Source: Plasmopara viticola
Lineage: Eukaryota; Oomycota; Peronosporomycetes; Peronosporales; Peronosporaceae
Direction of reading: 5' to 3'
NCBI GenBank assembly: GCA_001695595.3
Contig: MBPM02000003.1
Location: 1,922,001-1,986,000, forward strand
DNA length: 64,000 bases
Position 1 is the stretch's first letter. Each line of letters opens with the position of its first letter. Below, piece by piece: positions 1-12,800 of this stretch. The position numbers and the translations under genes are program-made. Below the pieces are notes generated by a model, which ran no database searches, was not told where the DNA came from, and saw nothing but the letters and a program-made list of their open reading frames with translations.

Positions 1-579
1 AGGATTCATGCGTCGCAGCAATGCCAATGCTTCCTGATACACTGGGTCACTCTTTTCCCGTCCCAAGATCGATAAACCGTAACAATCTAGCACGACAAAG
101 CGAAATCTGGGTGCTTCAGCGACTTGAAAATCGTAATAGCAGCGTGGTGTATCATCGTTCGACGTCGTTGACGGTTGATAGACAAGTTCCTTCTCAATAA
201 ATGGCACAGAAAAATTGTAGAGTTCGTGGTTGCCAATCAGGTGATGCACTGGCCCAATGGCGTCTTGAAATAAAGTCCATGCCGCTTTCGTTTTCGCGAG
301 GGCCTGTTGAGATGTGGAAGCGGGTTTGTTCTTGCCATCGATAAGGTCTCCCATATTCACGGCAAAGCGAAGTCTCGTATCCGACTTGGCTACCCGCAGC
401 CACTCTGCGACCGTGGCTTGTAACTGAGGCAGCGCATTGCGGTAGTATCGCCGTGTAGTATGGTGAAAATCCCATCCATCCTCCACGTCCGCGTACTGCA
501 CATCTGTCACTAAGCCGAAGCTTACTAGGGCCCCCTTTGGCATTACCATACGCTGCACTCGTAATTTGGGTAAATGCAT
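1..579 (-). CDS. ADPRM: ADPRM-like Mn-dependent ADP-ribose/CDP-alcohol diphosphatase, 5' part only (runs off the window)
   Basis: An uninterrupted reading frame of 193 codons starts at ATG 579-577 on the minus strand and leaves the window at base 1, so the C-terminal part is missing. The protein has the calcineurin-like phosphoesterase signature of this family: the metal-binding DVQYAD near residue 27, a GDLIDG block near residue 77 and GNHELYNF near residue 118, with RRYYRNAL between the first two. Known family role: hydrolysis of ADP-ribose and CDP-alcohols by a two-metal phosphodiesterase. The start is the first ATG in the frame and lies 90 bp from the divergent STPG gene, which suggests a shared promoter. 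No intron is needed in the visible part. A related purple-acid-type phosphoesterase is possible, but the DVQYAD and GNHE spacing favours ADPRM. Confidence 0.85.
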   Translation of the reverse strand, partial: MHLPKLRVQRMVMPKGALVSFGLVTDVQYADVEDGWDFHHTTRRYYRNALPQLQATVAEWLRVAKSDTRLRFAVNMGDLIDGKNKPASTSQQALAKTKAAWTLFQDAIGPVHHLIGNHELYNFSVPFIEKELVYQPSTTSNDDTPRCYYDFQVAEAPRFRFVVLDCYGLSILGREKSDPVYQEALALLRRMNP

Positions 580-669
580 AAGAAATAGTTTTAGTTTTAA
601 ATAATTTTATAGTCTTATTCCAACAATGGCGTTCTATAAAAAACTAAGTGCACCTTTATGCTATTAAAA
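580..669. promoter_or_regulatory. Short divergent intergenic region, probable bidirectional promoter
   Basis: Only 90 AT-rich bases separate the start codons of the ADPRM-like gene (-) and the STPG gene (+). Both transcription starts must lie here or inside the genes. I see no clear consensus element. Confidence 0.5.
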
Positions 670-2097
670 ATGAAGCCACCTGCATCGACATATCCGGCTG
701 AAGAGGTACAAGCCAAGCCGAATTTTCGGCAAGTGGGGATAAAATCCAATGGATCTGTTCTGCGTGGAACAGCAGCCCGCAGACGAGCACCTCTAGACTC
801 AGTTACGGTATAATCATGTTTTGAGTCACTTTCAAAGTGTAAGGCTGAGTTTTGGAATGCATTAGAAAGTATCCTCGATTCCCTCCAAGTTTGAGGCAAT
901 TTTGCATCGTGATACAGCTGAGTGCAATGGCTTTGGCAACCGAACTAATCGCTTTGGCGATTGTGAAGTGCGTATACATAGTTTTTTAATGTGGAGTGGA
1001 GTGGAGTGAAAAGTGATAACGATGTGGTTTTTGTAGAACGAATTGCCTGGACCTGGTCAATATTACAAGCCGCCTAGCTTAGTACGCTCGACAATAGATT
1101 CAGGATCAGTGTCTCGATTGGGTTACAGTACAGGATTCGTGTCCAAAACAAAACGATTCAAAGACCAGATCAAGCTGATCGTGCCAGGACCTGGCCAATA
1201 CCAGCCGAACAGGTAATTAACACTCGAAGTTATTGTTATCACTTCTAGCTTTCGGCGTCACTCACTCAAGCTTTGCCATGATTTTGAGCAAACTCTAGAG
1301 ACGTTAGAAAAACACACAATAAAAAGCACGGGATGAGCAGCTTTGTTGACGCGGTGAGTGGCTATTTGAATTTTTCAAATTTGCACAGTAAGGTTCAATC
1401 AACTTTTGCTGTTGTTTTCAGTCAAATGGCACCAACAATTTAAGGCAAAGTTGTTCTGTTCCGGGACCTGCCGATTACAACGTCGGTACACCGTCGTCAT
1501 CCCTCGCACATAACATTTCTAAATCTGTCTTTTCTTCTAAAACGTCCCGTGGATGGCAACTACCGGCCAATGTTCCTGCACCAGGGCAATACGAGTCCGT
1601 GAAATCCGGACGATCTTTTCGTGACCATCGCTCTTTTCAATCCGTATTTAAATCGTCTGTAGAGCGTTTGGCTCGTGATGAATCATTCACTCCTGGTCCT
1701 GGAGCTTACAATGCCGAAGATGCGGAAAGTGCACTTCGGTATGATTTTGTGGCCAAAGCTCACAAGAGTGCTGCATTTGGTAGCGGAAATACAGACCGCT
1801 TTGGACGATCGCTAGGAAATGGTGGAATTGAAGATGTAATCGGTAGGCGAAGCAATGAATATTCGCAGCTCCATTAGTATCTCTTAATTGTGCTGTGCAG
1901 GTCCAGGAGCATACGAAGTACCGACATTTCTCGGTAACTTAGCCGAGAAGCGAGGATCTGCGAGCGTGTTTAAGTCAAAAACTTTGAGGATCGAAGAAAA
2001 AGGCTCGAAAGGGAATGCACCAGGGCCAGCCTTTTATCATCCTGAAAGCCACGATAAGCGGTCTTATTTGCTTAATTCAAACAAAAAATGGCTGTGA
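670..2097 (+). CDS. Sperm-tail PG-rich repeat (STPG/SHIPPO) protein, six exons
   Basis: I assembled six exons by frame and GT-AG signals: 670-807, 866-967, 1037-1212, 1308-1353, 1422-1842 and 1901-2097. The phases match at every junction and give about 359 residues. The product is built from PG-rich repeats: PGPGQYYKP, PGPGQYQPN, PGPADYNVG, PAPGQYESV, PGPGAYNAE, GPGAYEVP and PGPAFYHPE, spaced roughly 30-60 residues apart. Such proteins are microtubule inner or associated proteins of cilia and flagella in animals and protists, so an axonemal role in zoospores is likely. The start ATG 670 opens the frame with MKPPAS. The weakest intron is the third (1213-1307), because an alternative acceptor would bring in a stop codon. 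The gene faces the ADPRM-like gene head-to-head. Confidence 0.8.
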
Positions 2098-2490
2098 AAC
2101 TGTAATAGAAGAAAGCTTTTGTGAAAAGACTTTACTTCGCGCCGTAAACATGCTTTTTGATCGAGCTAAACAAACTGCAACACTTGTTGGCGCTTCATTG
2201 ACTCGTCAAGTATAAGCGTCCGGCATAGATAGGCAGAACTTACGGATATGTATTACTGCCTGAAAAGAATATATTAGGAAACAAGCATTAAATTTATGTA
2301 TGAAATAATACCTGAAAAACATATAAATAGAGACCATCGACAACATACAAAACAATAGATTATCTTCATGAAATAAAGTATGAGGTTGCTTTCGATGATA
2401 TTACCACATTTATTCGCTATACAAAATCTATCCGATACTTCAAAAAACAAAGTCAAAGTTGTCTGAATGTATGAGTAGCAAAGCCACAAT
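2098..2490. other. Intergenic spacer, AT-rich
   Basis: 393 bp between the STPG and dynactin p25 genes. I see no supported gene. It holds the STPG 3' end and presumably the DCTN5 promoter. Confidence 0.5.
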
Positions 2491-3298
2491 ATGAACCCGT
2501 ACGTCGAAGCGGCCGAGACACACTTCGACTCGGAGACGTACATTCAGACGTCGTTTGGCAGTAAGATTAGCCGCAAGTGCATTTTATCTAGTGCCCACAA
2601 TATTCATTTACGCGGCAAGGTACGACAAGAAATGTTGACCCTCGACTCTGAAAAGGTTAAAGTGTACTGGCTTGGTCGCAGACAATTGTCGACTCGGGTA
2701 CAGTCGTCCGCGGAGACTTGGCCAAAGTCTCACTTGGGAAGCAATGTATTCTCCGAGAGCGATGCATTATTAAGCCGCCAATGAGGGTCGTGTCCACGTA
2801 AGGATCAAGCAGCCTAGTCCACACCAGTCCTAAGTCATTTCATTTATGCTGCACAGGGGGCTGGCCTTTATTCCAATGAAGGTAGGTGACTTTGTTTACA
2901 TTGGGGAGGACACGGTTGTGGAAGCTGCCATGGTCGGGTCTTATGTGCAAATTGGCAAGAATTGTGTCATTGTAAGTATGGGTTTATCCAGACTAGGACA
3001 CTAGTACTGAGAAGGACTTTTTATCAATATGAAGGGCAAGCGTGCCATCATCCGTGATTGCTGCCGAATTGAAGACAATAGCGTAGTACCTGCTGATGCA
3101 GTGATCCCACCTTTTTCAAAAATTGGGGGCATTCCAGGTACGATGATACTGGGTGGTCTTAGTAGTGTCGTGAATGCTAAAGGTACGTGTATGGCTTGTT
3201 CAGCAAAACTGATTGAGGATATGCCAGAGGCAACGCAAGATTTGTGCATGGGGCAGATAAGTCGCTACTTTGACAACTTTAAACCGCGCGATTACTAG
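2491..3298 (+). CDS. DCTN5: Dynactin subunit 5 (p25), left-handed beta-helix protein, four exons
   Basis: Exons 2491-2619, 2682-2797, 2857-2971 and 3035-3298 join in phase to give about 207 residues. The sequence follows dynactin p25: [12 protein letters not shown] near the start, [17 protein letters not shown], then [35 protein letters not shown] and [12 protein letters not shown]. These are imperfect hexapeptide repeats of a left-handed beta-helix. Known role: with p27 it forms the pointed-end cargo module of dynactin, which links dynein to membranes. The second intron uses a GTAAGG donor at 2798; a donor 11 bases upstream would break the frame. The C-terminal region is some 20 residues longer than in animals, with an insertion around [11 protein letters not shown]. 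Identification is strong. Confidence 0.92.
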
Positions 3299-3861
3299 CT
3301 CTTTTGAGAAAGGACATTGAGGGCAACGAGGATGTATTCCGAGGTAATGCGTGCGCTTAGATGAAATGCAAGCGGACCAATGAAGCTCCTCCTTGATTTG
3401 TTGCTTTACACAGCTTTTTTTACGTGAAAACGTCGGCACTTTGCGATAATGCTTGAATCTGATCCAAAATCAGGATCTTTGAGGTTGCACGTGGTAGATC
3501 TCCTTGGTAATCCACGTGTTTCGACGACATAGCTCACGGATCAATACGATGCGTTATATTGGCCGTGTCTCAAAACAAATTATAAGATGTTGTACAAGCA
3601 TGACACGCCCAGATTTTCGCTATTGTTCACTTGAAATTGTGACGTAGTACTGAAATCATAATACTCATACGAGGTGCTGTCATGTGAGCTCGAAGCATTT
3701 TTTATATTTAGTACTTGCATCAAAATCATGAGTACGATATAATTAATCACTTTCTGCTAAAACCGAGCGTCACGAGGACTAAGATAAGAGATGAATTGAT
3801 TTTTGCAGTATAAAATAATGATAGTACGCAGTCGATAAAAAAGTAGCCGATTGGAGAACGG
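3299..3861. other. Convergent intergenic spacer
   Basis: 563 bp between the 3' ends of DCTN5 (+) and the following minus-strand gene. I see no supported gene or repeat. Confidence 0.5.
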
Positions 3862-4524
3862 CTACCGTTTACTCCGCTTGGACGGCGATGCAGAACTATG
3901 GTCGTCTGGATGAAGTCGGCGATCTTCGTCTTGTAGCTCCAAAATCCTTTTGCCCTTGTACAACCCATTAGCTACACAGCCCGAAGGCAAGCTAGCACTT
4001 CGGTGCACTGGGCTATAGCCCAATGGTGTTTGCCTAGCGTAGTCGCTATAATATCCACTATCACTTCGCGGAGCTGGAGGGTAAAGGTCTTCGCTCAAAC
4101 TTCGCATCCTTAGCGAGCCACTGACTGATAGCGAAGACACTGACGTGTCAATGGAAGGGCCATGCCACGTCTCTGAATACTTTCGTTTGACTCCACAGCC
4201 CGTCGATTTAGGAGTCGGGGGCAATCCCCAATTACTTGAGGGCGTCGAAGTCGTTGATCGCACTCGATTGCTATCAATGTCTTGCCGTCTTGGACTAATA
4301 TTGCTCGTCTTCAGACGCACTCGATGGTGTAGTTTCTGAGTCGGAGTACTGGGTTTGACACCTGCTAGTGCCGCTCCTTCCTGTACCCTATAAGCGACAT
4401 TAACAGGCAATGGACGTGCAATCGGAAGCAGCGACATGTTCATCTGGACGAAACTCCACGTGGCGCTATCGTTACACACAGACTCCATGTGCGTATCATC
4501 AGATTTAGCAGTGTTGGATTCCAT
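3862..4524 (-). CDS. Hypothetical basic, disordered protein, probably nuclear
   Basis: A single open frame of 220 codons from ATG 4524 to TAG 3862. I do not recognise a family. The product is rich in Ser, Pro, Arg and Thr and holds many SP/TP dipeptides (TPTQK, TPSSNWGLPPTPKS, SLSEDLYPPAP, TPLGYSP). These are typical proline-directed kinase sites. It ends in SPSKRSKR, a likely nuclear localisation signal, with a second basic patch at GVKRKYSE. There is no signal peptide, membrane segment or folded domain by eye. Its G+C is higher than in the surrounding spacer, and no similarly long frame runs on the opposite strand, which supports real coding. A phosphorylated nuclear regulator is an inference only. 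Confidence 0.6.
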   Translation of the reverse strand: MESNTAKSDDTHMESVCNDSATWSFVQMNMSLLPIARPLPVNVAYRVQEGAALAGVKPSTPTQKLHHRVRLKTSNISPRRQDIDSNRVRSTTSTPSSNWGLPPTPKSTGCGVKRKYSETWHGPSIDTSVSSLSVSGSLRMRSLSEDLYPPAPRSDSGYYSDYARQTPLGYSPVHRSASLPSGCVANGLYKGKRILELQDEDRRLHPDDHSSASPSKRSKR

Positions 4525-6149
4525 AAAGGCTCAGCAGACGATAAGTGCACTGTGGTCCATACATTGACGGAATTAGGCTGAGGGTTCGGAAGAAATGCCG
4601 AACGGGTGTACTCACCGTTTAGCTGCGACTTTCCAACTACTTTGTTTCTAATGTTCGGCACTACTAGATGGAGTAAAGAAGGCCGCGGATCATTAAAAGA
4701 CGAGGGACTGGGCGACTGATGAAGCGACGGAGATGACGCAGAGTGAGCGAGACTTTACCAAGAGGTCGCTACTAATTAGAGCATCTAAGAGCTTAAAATA
4801 CAATTTTGAGTTTACGACTTTGTTTTTTGTATTTTACTTGTATTTGAGGCGCTTTGCAAAATGCAGTAACTAGTATCAACACACAATTGGTAATCGAGCA
4901 ATGTTTTTCACTTCTATATGCGTAACGCAAAGTACTTTTTTATCAGTACAAATTATATCAAGTTTGGAGGCTTTAAAAGTCAAAACTGTACACTTCTTAT
5001 TCATACGACAAAAGACAGACTCGGAATGTGCGTCTTTTTTGGGACTAAGCAGCCACTAGCAAAATATCCTTTTTATTTTAAACATGTTTTTCTCGGGTTG
5101 TGTTTCATAGTTCGTCCTCTTTACTTATGCTAAAAAGCCGTATTACAATTTAGTCAGTCGGCGATTAACTAATTGTGAGCGTGGGACGTGGGTGATTTTG
5201 GTGTCCCATCTTGGCATATCCAAACTAGACCGATTTGTTTGTTTATTCTTTCATCAGCACTGATAATTAAGCTAATAAATTGACGTCCAGACAAGAGTAC
5301 TATATCCCGTTTGTCCTTAAACCGCTGGTAGCATTAGCGAACGCAAGCCTTATTGTTTACTTTTAGTATCTTGGTTATAGATTCTCAAGTAGCGAGAGTG
5401 ACACTAAAACTTGTAGATACTGATTTTGCAACCCCATACTTTTCGCTTTGTAATCTGAAAGTAAAACCTGCGCAACTTTCCTTTGATAGAAGCTCAAAAA
5501 GTAGTGAGTCTTGATCACACGACCTTTTCGTAAAGCCGCCAAATAGCCTTACCAGTACTGATGCTCCTATTGTGCTATTTTTATAGAACTTGTCGTTAAA
5601 AGAATATTGATTTTGGGGAGACAAACTAGCCAATCATTATAGCAAATGCAGTGTGGGTGAATATTACGATGCAAGAAACCTGCAGTAGAAGATTGCTTCC
5701 TTTTCGAGGGCCTATAGTCCAAAAACGAGCTTTCAATATCAATTGCTACAGACATTTACCTTGGAGCCTACGCAATTAAATGTATACACAGGTATTTAGA
5801 TTTTAGACGATTGAGTAGTAACAATCACTGTCAAATAAACAATGAAAAAAGCTGAAATCAATTTCATGCTATTCAAAGGCTTTAAAAGTAGTTTGGAAAG
5901 TTTGTCTAGGTGGAATATCATACAAGAGAATGCAATCTAAAGTGTTTACCTAAACCCGGAAACAATATTTGAATCGCAGTAAGTAGTTGCTTAAGTAACG
6001 ATATTGATCCTAGAAATGATAAAAGTTTAAAGTTAGGAACCATTTCATTCATACCATAAAGCAAAATACCAGTATTTTTAAGAACATAATCAGCAGACTA
6101 TTTTGGAGACGACATCTGATAAACCCTTACTGTATTCGCAGCTACTATA
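4525..6149. other. AT-rich spacer without recognisable genes
   Basis: About 1.6 kb with only short open frames lacking family signatures. The first 200 bp presumably hold the promoter of the minus-strand gene ending at 3862. Confidence 0.4.
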
Positions 6150-6655
6150 CTCTTGATGTTGCGCTACAGAGTGCACCGATTCAAGTGCGCCCATGCGTTC
6201 GGCAAAGATAGCCGCAATGTGCATGTATGTAACACCACTGCGAGGGATTTTTTTTTAAGGTTGGTGACCAAACGAGGCTTGGGTGGCGAGCGGGCGAAGT
6301 CGATGAAGGAGTGTTTGATGCTTCCAGCAATTTGAGAAGTGCTTTTAAATAGAGAGCTCTTACAGATTTTTGTTTTGCTACAGCTCTCGTCTATCAACTG
6401 CTACCATACAGTTCTTTTTTACTCTGTAATACTTTTGACGCATGTCTAGATCGATTTTGTAAAGTCTTGGGTGGCCTGCCGAGAACCGTGATTTTCCAGA
6501 TAACCCAATTTTTCAAGTCTTTGTCGGCGGAAATATGCAATCAAGGATTCACATCTTCACCCGTTTAGTGATATGAAAGACCATGTTGCAAGGAGTAATT
6601 AAGCACAACCTCTTCTTTTTTGCAGCTTCTTGATGATATACTAAAGTTCCCTATT

Positions 6656-7345
6656 TCACAAATACATTGTTTTGTCTACTCTGAGGTTTGTATTCTTCTG
6701 CATCAAATAATCTCGATACTTTTGTGTTTTTTTTACCGTTAATTGTCGATCGAGTAAATACACACGCCACAACTTCAGCACTTGCATGATTGCAAGCAGC
6801 TTTTGCTCACAAATAGGGTAGTTCAGCTCCGCTGGCCTCATCTCCAACCAGTTAAAGCATTCGGATGCTCCTCTTCCACCTCCATTTGAAACAAGACTTT
6901 TCCTTTTGCAGCATTCGAAGCGTTAAATCGTATGGCAAATGGCTTCGTAAAGTTTGGAAGACTTAAAAGGGGTAGAAGCCTCAAGCGACGCTTGAGTTCT
7001 GTGAAGCAGCGTAGAGCCGGATCGCTTCTTAAGGGCATTTTCTCTTGATACTTCCGTGAAGTGGTCCTGGATTATGCGCAAAGTCTTTGCAGAACCTTGT
7101 GACGTAGATTGTAGTGCCTATGAAGTACTTTGTTTGATCCTCTGTCTCGGACACAGGTCATTTTACGATGATCTTAATCTTGTCAAGATGCTTCCAAACA
7201 CTTTTTTGTCTGGCAAAGTCTCGTAGACATGGAATGCCATACGCAGAGCCGGCACTGCGACAACTTGATGTGAATTTGCAGCTCTTTAATCCTTTTGAGT
7301 ACACGATGTTATGCCGTAACTTTACGTGCGACAACGTTTTCACGT
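6656..7345 (-). pseudogene. Ty3/gypsy reverse transcriptase thumb and RNase H remnant
   Basis: Translation of several minus-strand frames gives, in order, a KIKIIVK-x-PV segment followed by F-x-GTTIYVTRFCKDFA (7200-7080). This matches the RT-RNase H connection in Ty3/gypsy elements. It is followed by CFTELKRRLRLLPLLSLPNFTKPF (about 7010-6940, aspartate of the RNase H lost) and RPAELNYPICEQKLLAIMQVLKLWRVYLL (about 6840-6750). The order and spacing fit gypsy pol, but internal stops and frameshifts mean it is dead. Confidence 0.7.
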
Positions 7346-8379
7346 GAAAACGCGGGTGTCTATAAAGATTTTTTTTAAAAATATGATTGAAGTTATCCGG
7401 CCTCCTCGAAGTCTAATGGAACCCGTTAGAGTCAAAAACGCGGTTAATAAAATTTGATTCACGCAATTCAAGCTGTTTGAAGTCCTCAATAATTTAAGGC
7501 ACGAAAACAATGACTTTTGGACACAATCTCAAAGATGTCTTCCTTATCGTCGGCAAGATTGTCACTAGAATAAGCTAACGTTAGTTGTGCACAATAGACC
7601 AAGCTATAGACTTCTTGAGACAGAGCGTTAGTAGCTCGTACAATATTTAGTCAAACAATCTCTTTGCTTTAGTCTTGGATTTTCCTGCGCTGTTCAGAGC
7701 TCTGGTACCATTCTTTGACGGGTATTCGATTTGGTATCAGGCTTAGGCAAACTTTGTGCTGTCCCGTACTAGATGTTTCTCGCTAGTAAGCTCTGTGCGA
7801 AAAAACTGTGTCCGCATACTCGCGTAGCGTTTGATACGCCAAGCGTATTGCCTTGAAGCGATCTCCACCCTATTTTTCTAAAGCGCTAAGCCTCATCGGA
7901 ATTATGCGGGCTGACGAAGAAGTCAGCCCCAATGTCTTTGTCGTGATGCAACATTCTCAAAAATCTCTTAAATCAAAATGGCTGCGCTATCCAATTGACG
8001 ACCACGGTAATTTTGTTGTCGATAGCAGTAGTAGTAGAAATACTGCGGCTTCAATTTATGTGAGCCTTGCGTTGTTTACCAACCCATCCACGTGGATATT
8101 AAAATTGCGAAGTTGACTGAACTGCCGCGTGATGCTTCGCGCTGATGCAACGTGTCATGCATCATGTCGTCCAATTGCTATCTGCGTTCGGTCATGAAGG
8201 GTTATCAGGCCGATGATAACATCTTTTTCCAAAGTAAAAGGCATGACTTGGAACGCTCTCGATGTCAATAAAAAAGAGGTTTCTGCACGTTAATGTGCAC
8301 AATTTGTCAAGCGTGGTGAACAACCTTGACGTAACTAAGGTCGACTTGCATCATCTCACCTTTAATCACTTAAGCTGTT

Positions 8380-8703
8380 TCACCAAGCCTTCGGGTACAA
8401 CCTAAAGTTCGAGTTCATTGTCGATAAAGCCGATGACGAGTGACTGACGTATATGAGCGCTGAAACTTCTGCTTCGAGGATAGCATACAGTACACCTCTG
8501 ATATAACGATTCGCTTTCTTACGTTGAGAAGCGATAACTTCCGGAGACTTATGGCCGACAACAACACAATTGCAGCATGTTGCATGATTTGGCCCAGTAG
8601 TCGTTTCGGTCCTTTCTCTTTTTAAACGCTTTAAGTTCTGGGATCGTGTCTTGTTTAAATAATAGCCCGATTCTATCTCCATTGCCTTGAACGACTTGGC
8701 CAA
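8380..8703 (-). pseudogene. Gag-like fragment with a damaged CCHC zinc knuckle
   Basis: The frame contains a C-x-C-x4-GH-x4-V block (CNCVVVGHKSPEV), close to a CCHC knuckle but with the last Cys replaced by Val. A basic tract precedes it. It lies upstream, in transcription order, of the RT remnant, which fits a gag end. Confidence 0.45.
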
Positions 8704-9798
8704 TACACAAATTTTTCTACCCAGATTAAAATGGAGGCGGTTCCAAAGGCCTCATGGAGTGTGCTCGGGCTTTCTTTTCGATCTTTTTGCTCTCATTTAA
8801 TATATTTTGTAGAAAACCCCTTTCCAATTTACTTCTTCAGAAAATCAATCGGGAAATCATGCTGTGACATTTGGAAAAGTACTCGTAAAAAGCTTCTCTT
8901 TGCTTCGGATAAAGCATCCGCTGTCGAAGATTTTTTCGAAATGATAAGATCTGAAGCTTATGCGCAGTTGAGATTCGGACAGTGCCCACGGCTTGTGCGC
9001 GCTCATGCTCTTGCAATTGGCTATAAAGGAACGGTACAAACTTTGCTCGGAATTGTCTAAATACTCGATATAAGTGTCACAAAGCCGGACGACTCTGCTG
9101 TTATCGATTGGCGCACATTGGCGTAATACTACTTCGTTGCGAAGATTCAAAATTTGATATCTTCGACATACCTCTTATAAACAGTAAAATTTATCGCCTC
9201 TTGATGCGACGAGATACTCGAAAGTCCATTAGTTTGAGCAGATGGTGAGATGTAGATCATGTCGGGGTCCAGCAAGCTCGTTTCCGCTCGCATCTAGGCT
9301 TGTTTTTGCTGTTGTTGCTGAACAAGATACTGCAATAGTTGATGCATGACTGTACCGTGTTCTGTTGCTGCAGAACAAGTCTGAGCGGCTGAGTCCGCTT
9401 GTTCATTGGCAATTACCTCATCTTGCGGAGTCGGCGTTCGTAAACTTGAGTGCGACGTTGGCCGTAAGGTTTCATTGTCGTCAAGAAGACTGAGCTCTGT
9501 CGACGGGTTCATGAGTTTGAAGAGAGAAAACCAACTGTGCGGCCTCTTTGTTGAGAAACTCTTAGCGCTCTTTGTGTAAGTTACCATCCCCAAATAGAAT
9601 CTCAAGAGCATAAAAAATGATTTGATCTTGCTTTGCAGTCTACGCTTCTTGTACAAATTGATAGTTTGGTCTAATGAACCTTCCAAAACCTTTTGGAATT
9701 ACTGAATACGACGCTTAGAAGCTTCAGTGGTACCTCGCACTAAGTTTCTGGCGCCTGAGTCCTTACAGTCCGAACTTTTGTTTCTTATACATCAAACC

Positions 9799-9830
9799 GG
9801 CTGACCATTGTTACTGGCTGACCATTGTTA
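9799..9830. repeat. Two direct copies of a 15-bp unit
   Basis: GGCTGACCATTGTTA occurs at 9799-9813 and again at 9816-9830, a 17-bp period. It lies near the outer edge of the decayed gypsy element. Confidence 0.7.
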
Positions 9831-12800
9831 GCCACAAGTTCATTTAAAGCTTGTCTAGCTCCTCATCACGCCTCGTTAGGAACTAAGTGGTGTTAAGAAA
9901 CGGTTTGTGGGCTCACTCGTCTTTTATTTTCCCGCTCAACGAAGTCGAACGAAATAGCTCGGTAGCAATAAATGTAGATCCAGCAAAGTCAAGTGGATGG
10001 CTTCATCACGTTTTTTCGGCAGCAATACAGAGATCGGATAAGAAAAATAATGCAATTAACCAGAGACCAGTTAAAAAAGTTCTAAATGTTTGTATCAAAC
10101 TAGCGTGCATGCACACCTACCAACCTTTAAACATAAAGTTCGTGCTCGAAAGACTTTCCTTTGTGATCAAGTACTTCTCACTATGGGGCGAGAACCAACA
10201 AGTAAATATGACTCGCTTCTCACTGTGTGATCACAAGACCAGTCGTGCTCGATGAGTGGGGCTGCTTAAAAGACGTCATCTAAAAATCTTGAACTTGTCA
10301 CCACAAGCGCACGCATGTAAAACAATTACGGGGTTTCTTCTCTGAAGGTCGAGTGTTGAGCGAGGTCCGAACGGTGAGCCGGGCAAATTAGGCGGAAAAG
10401 AAGGAGAAGCGTTAGTTGCTGAAGCCAATTGGAAAGTGTTATCAAATGAAGAGCTTTAATGGATTGTTGTCATGCCACAGTCAAACTGGTGGCTCTCAGC
10501 CATCTAATGCTATCCGCAAAAGTCTATCATTTCTTTACTCTATCAACCTCCTTACACATTCTGAATTATTTCATAAGGTCTCTTGACTTCTAACGCTCAT
10601 GAGACACTAAGACCTTGCTTTCGGTCTGCAACTCATTTGCTTATTTTTATGAATAGTACCAGTGCATATATACTTTGGAAGTGATGTAATTGTATGGCGA
10701 AAAAAAGGGAATGACGGCACCGGCAAACCTGCCGGTGGCGACGGTCACGTCGCAATGAATTTTCTCTCAATCTTTAAGCTTTGCTCAAACCATTACATGC
10801 ACTATGCGGCCGCTCCTTGACCTCCGCAGCGGTCGTGAGGCGATAAAGTGTAATAAATAAACCACTATCGTACCTAAATCTAGCTATCGTGCTATCAACA
10901 GTGACGTAGTTCTACAAAATTTGATCTGCTTGCTCTTCATTTATGCAGCTCATGCAATGAGTTAGAATTTTTACGCACTGGAATTTTGCAGGGTTTGGTT
11001 GAATCGATCGAGTCACCCTTGCAGTAACTGGTTTTTGCTTTGTTCAATGACTGCCTCACGCTAGTATTTTGTATCGTATGCTTTTAAAGACAATGAGCAA
11101 GAGCTTAACTGCCTCTACAGTATTTGCTCAACAATAAAGGAGTCTTCGGGCATGAAGACATAAAAAAGCAATATACTAAAGCAGAGGTATGTTGATCTCA
11201 ATTTTATTGTGAGAAATAAGATTCGGGATGGTTTTGTGTGCTTCTAAAATGCTTATGAAACCCTTGAATTCTGTCAGATTTGCCTCATCGTATACAAAAG
11301 TGTGCAATTGTGCCTACCAGATTAGTCCACCTTACAGACAGATGGTAAAACTTAGGACATAGTGTTTGCAGAACTACATTTTGATGAAAACGTTCTTAAC
11401 CCGTGTATTGATTCAGAAACTATTATTGTTCCGTATTATTCCTCTCTATATGCCCCTAAGTCGAGGTATACGTACTTACTAAAGAAACGTCGTGCTAGAT
11501 CTTGAAATCATTTCATTAATATTCTCACGAGCATATTTATCATCTTTTGGCTTTCCACTGACAAATAACTTTTGCTTGACAGTTGGCTTTATTTAAACCT
11601 TTTCATGGAATTGTTTATAATTCGATTAATGGATTTTGCAATGCATTTCCTTCCTTATTACAGCTACAGCGTCAAATCTAGTGTGCAATAAATCCGTGTC
11701 CTAATACCGATTGCTAGCATTCGCCAAACACATTACTCGATTAATGTTATCTTTTCTCGAATCAAATACTTGAATGCCGAGACTAATAAAACTGAAACGC
11801 TGTGTCAAATGCCAGATGAGTAAAATATTTTACATAGTTTCTAGCAGAATTCGGCTGCATGTTACGTCTGCGGCCAAATTTAGGATAGTAAGCTTTTTCG
11901 TCCTCCTCGACAAGTCAAGATAGCTTATAGAGCCGAGCGATTATGCTTGAAAATAGCAGTACTTTGTCTTATACTTCGAATTTCGTGTAAGTGAATATCA
12001 TAAACGCCATATATAAGCACACTACGCAAGTAAGAGTATAGTAGTATAGTGTATGTAGTCACGTAAACAGGGTATGTGTCCTGTCCTGTTAGCAGAACAT
12101 GCTGTATAGTGACAGATTTGACGTGAAATTGCGACCATGGCAGTCACTTTGCATCGTACACACGCGACCAAATCGCAGCTGATGAGTTTACTTTTAATGC
12201 TCCGAGCTGTGTATAGTGTGCCACACCGTCCCGGTGGCTGCTACTAAATATAATAGTTTCATTACTACTTTTACACACAATTATCTGCTCCCCTTTTTAA
12301 TGACGCTTAATTGATACCATAAGTAAATTTTTGTACCACTTATGATCTTGCATCTTGAACAGCTTTGTGCCTTTAGCGAGGCGGCAACGTAATTAAGCGG
12401 TGATGATACAGTGATTTGAAGGATGAGATCGTACAACTCAGCTTTCGACTCTTGCGCAGAAGATGCTTGACCCGTAATATCGTATCTTAGACATTGCGCT
12501 ATACTGATTCCAAAGACCGATGTTCTTCTAGATATAATGATGTTCTCATGCTTCATTGAATCTAACATCGCCAATTTCTCGTAGATTATCGATGCAGTAT
12601 ATATGCTCGCTCTTTAGCATTCATTGCATGTTCAGCTGAATGATCCGCTTCCGACATCGCTTCTAAAACTGTCCATCCATATGTTATGTGGCTATTTAAA
12701 AACATTTTGCCTTAGCGGCATTGCTTGTGTTACCAGAGGTGTCATTTTGGTTTTGAGGCAAACCGCATTCGGCTGCTGCTTCCAACAACTTAGTTTCTAT

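Larger units (their letters stand above)
6150..9686 (-). mobile_element. Decayed Ty3/gypsy LTR retrotransposon
   Basis: Fragments in the minus strand fall in gag-to-pol order: a Gln-rich-ended frame (9686-9294), a gag-like frame (9150-8857), a frame with a damaged zinc knuckle (8703-8380), and reverse transcriptase plus RNase H pieces (about 7345-6656). All are broken by stops and frameshifts. No LTR pair or integrase was recognised, so the outer limits are approximate. Substitution and indel decay suggest an old insertion. Confidence 0.6.
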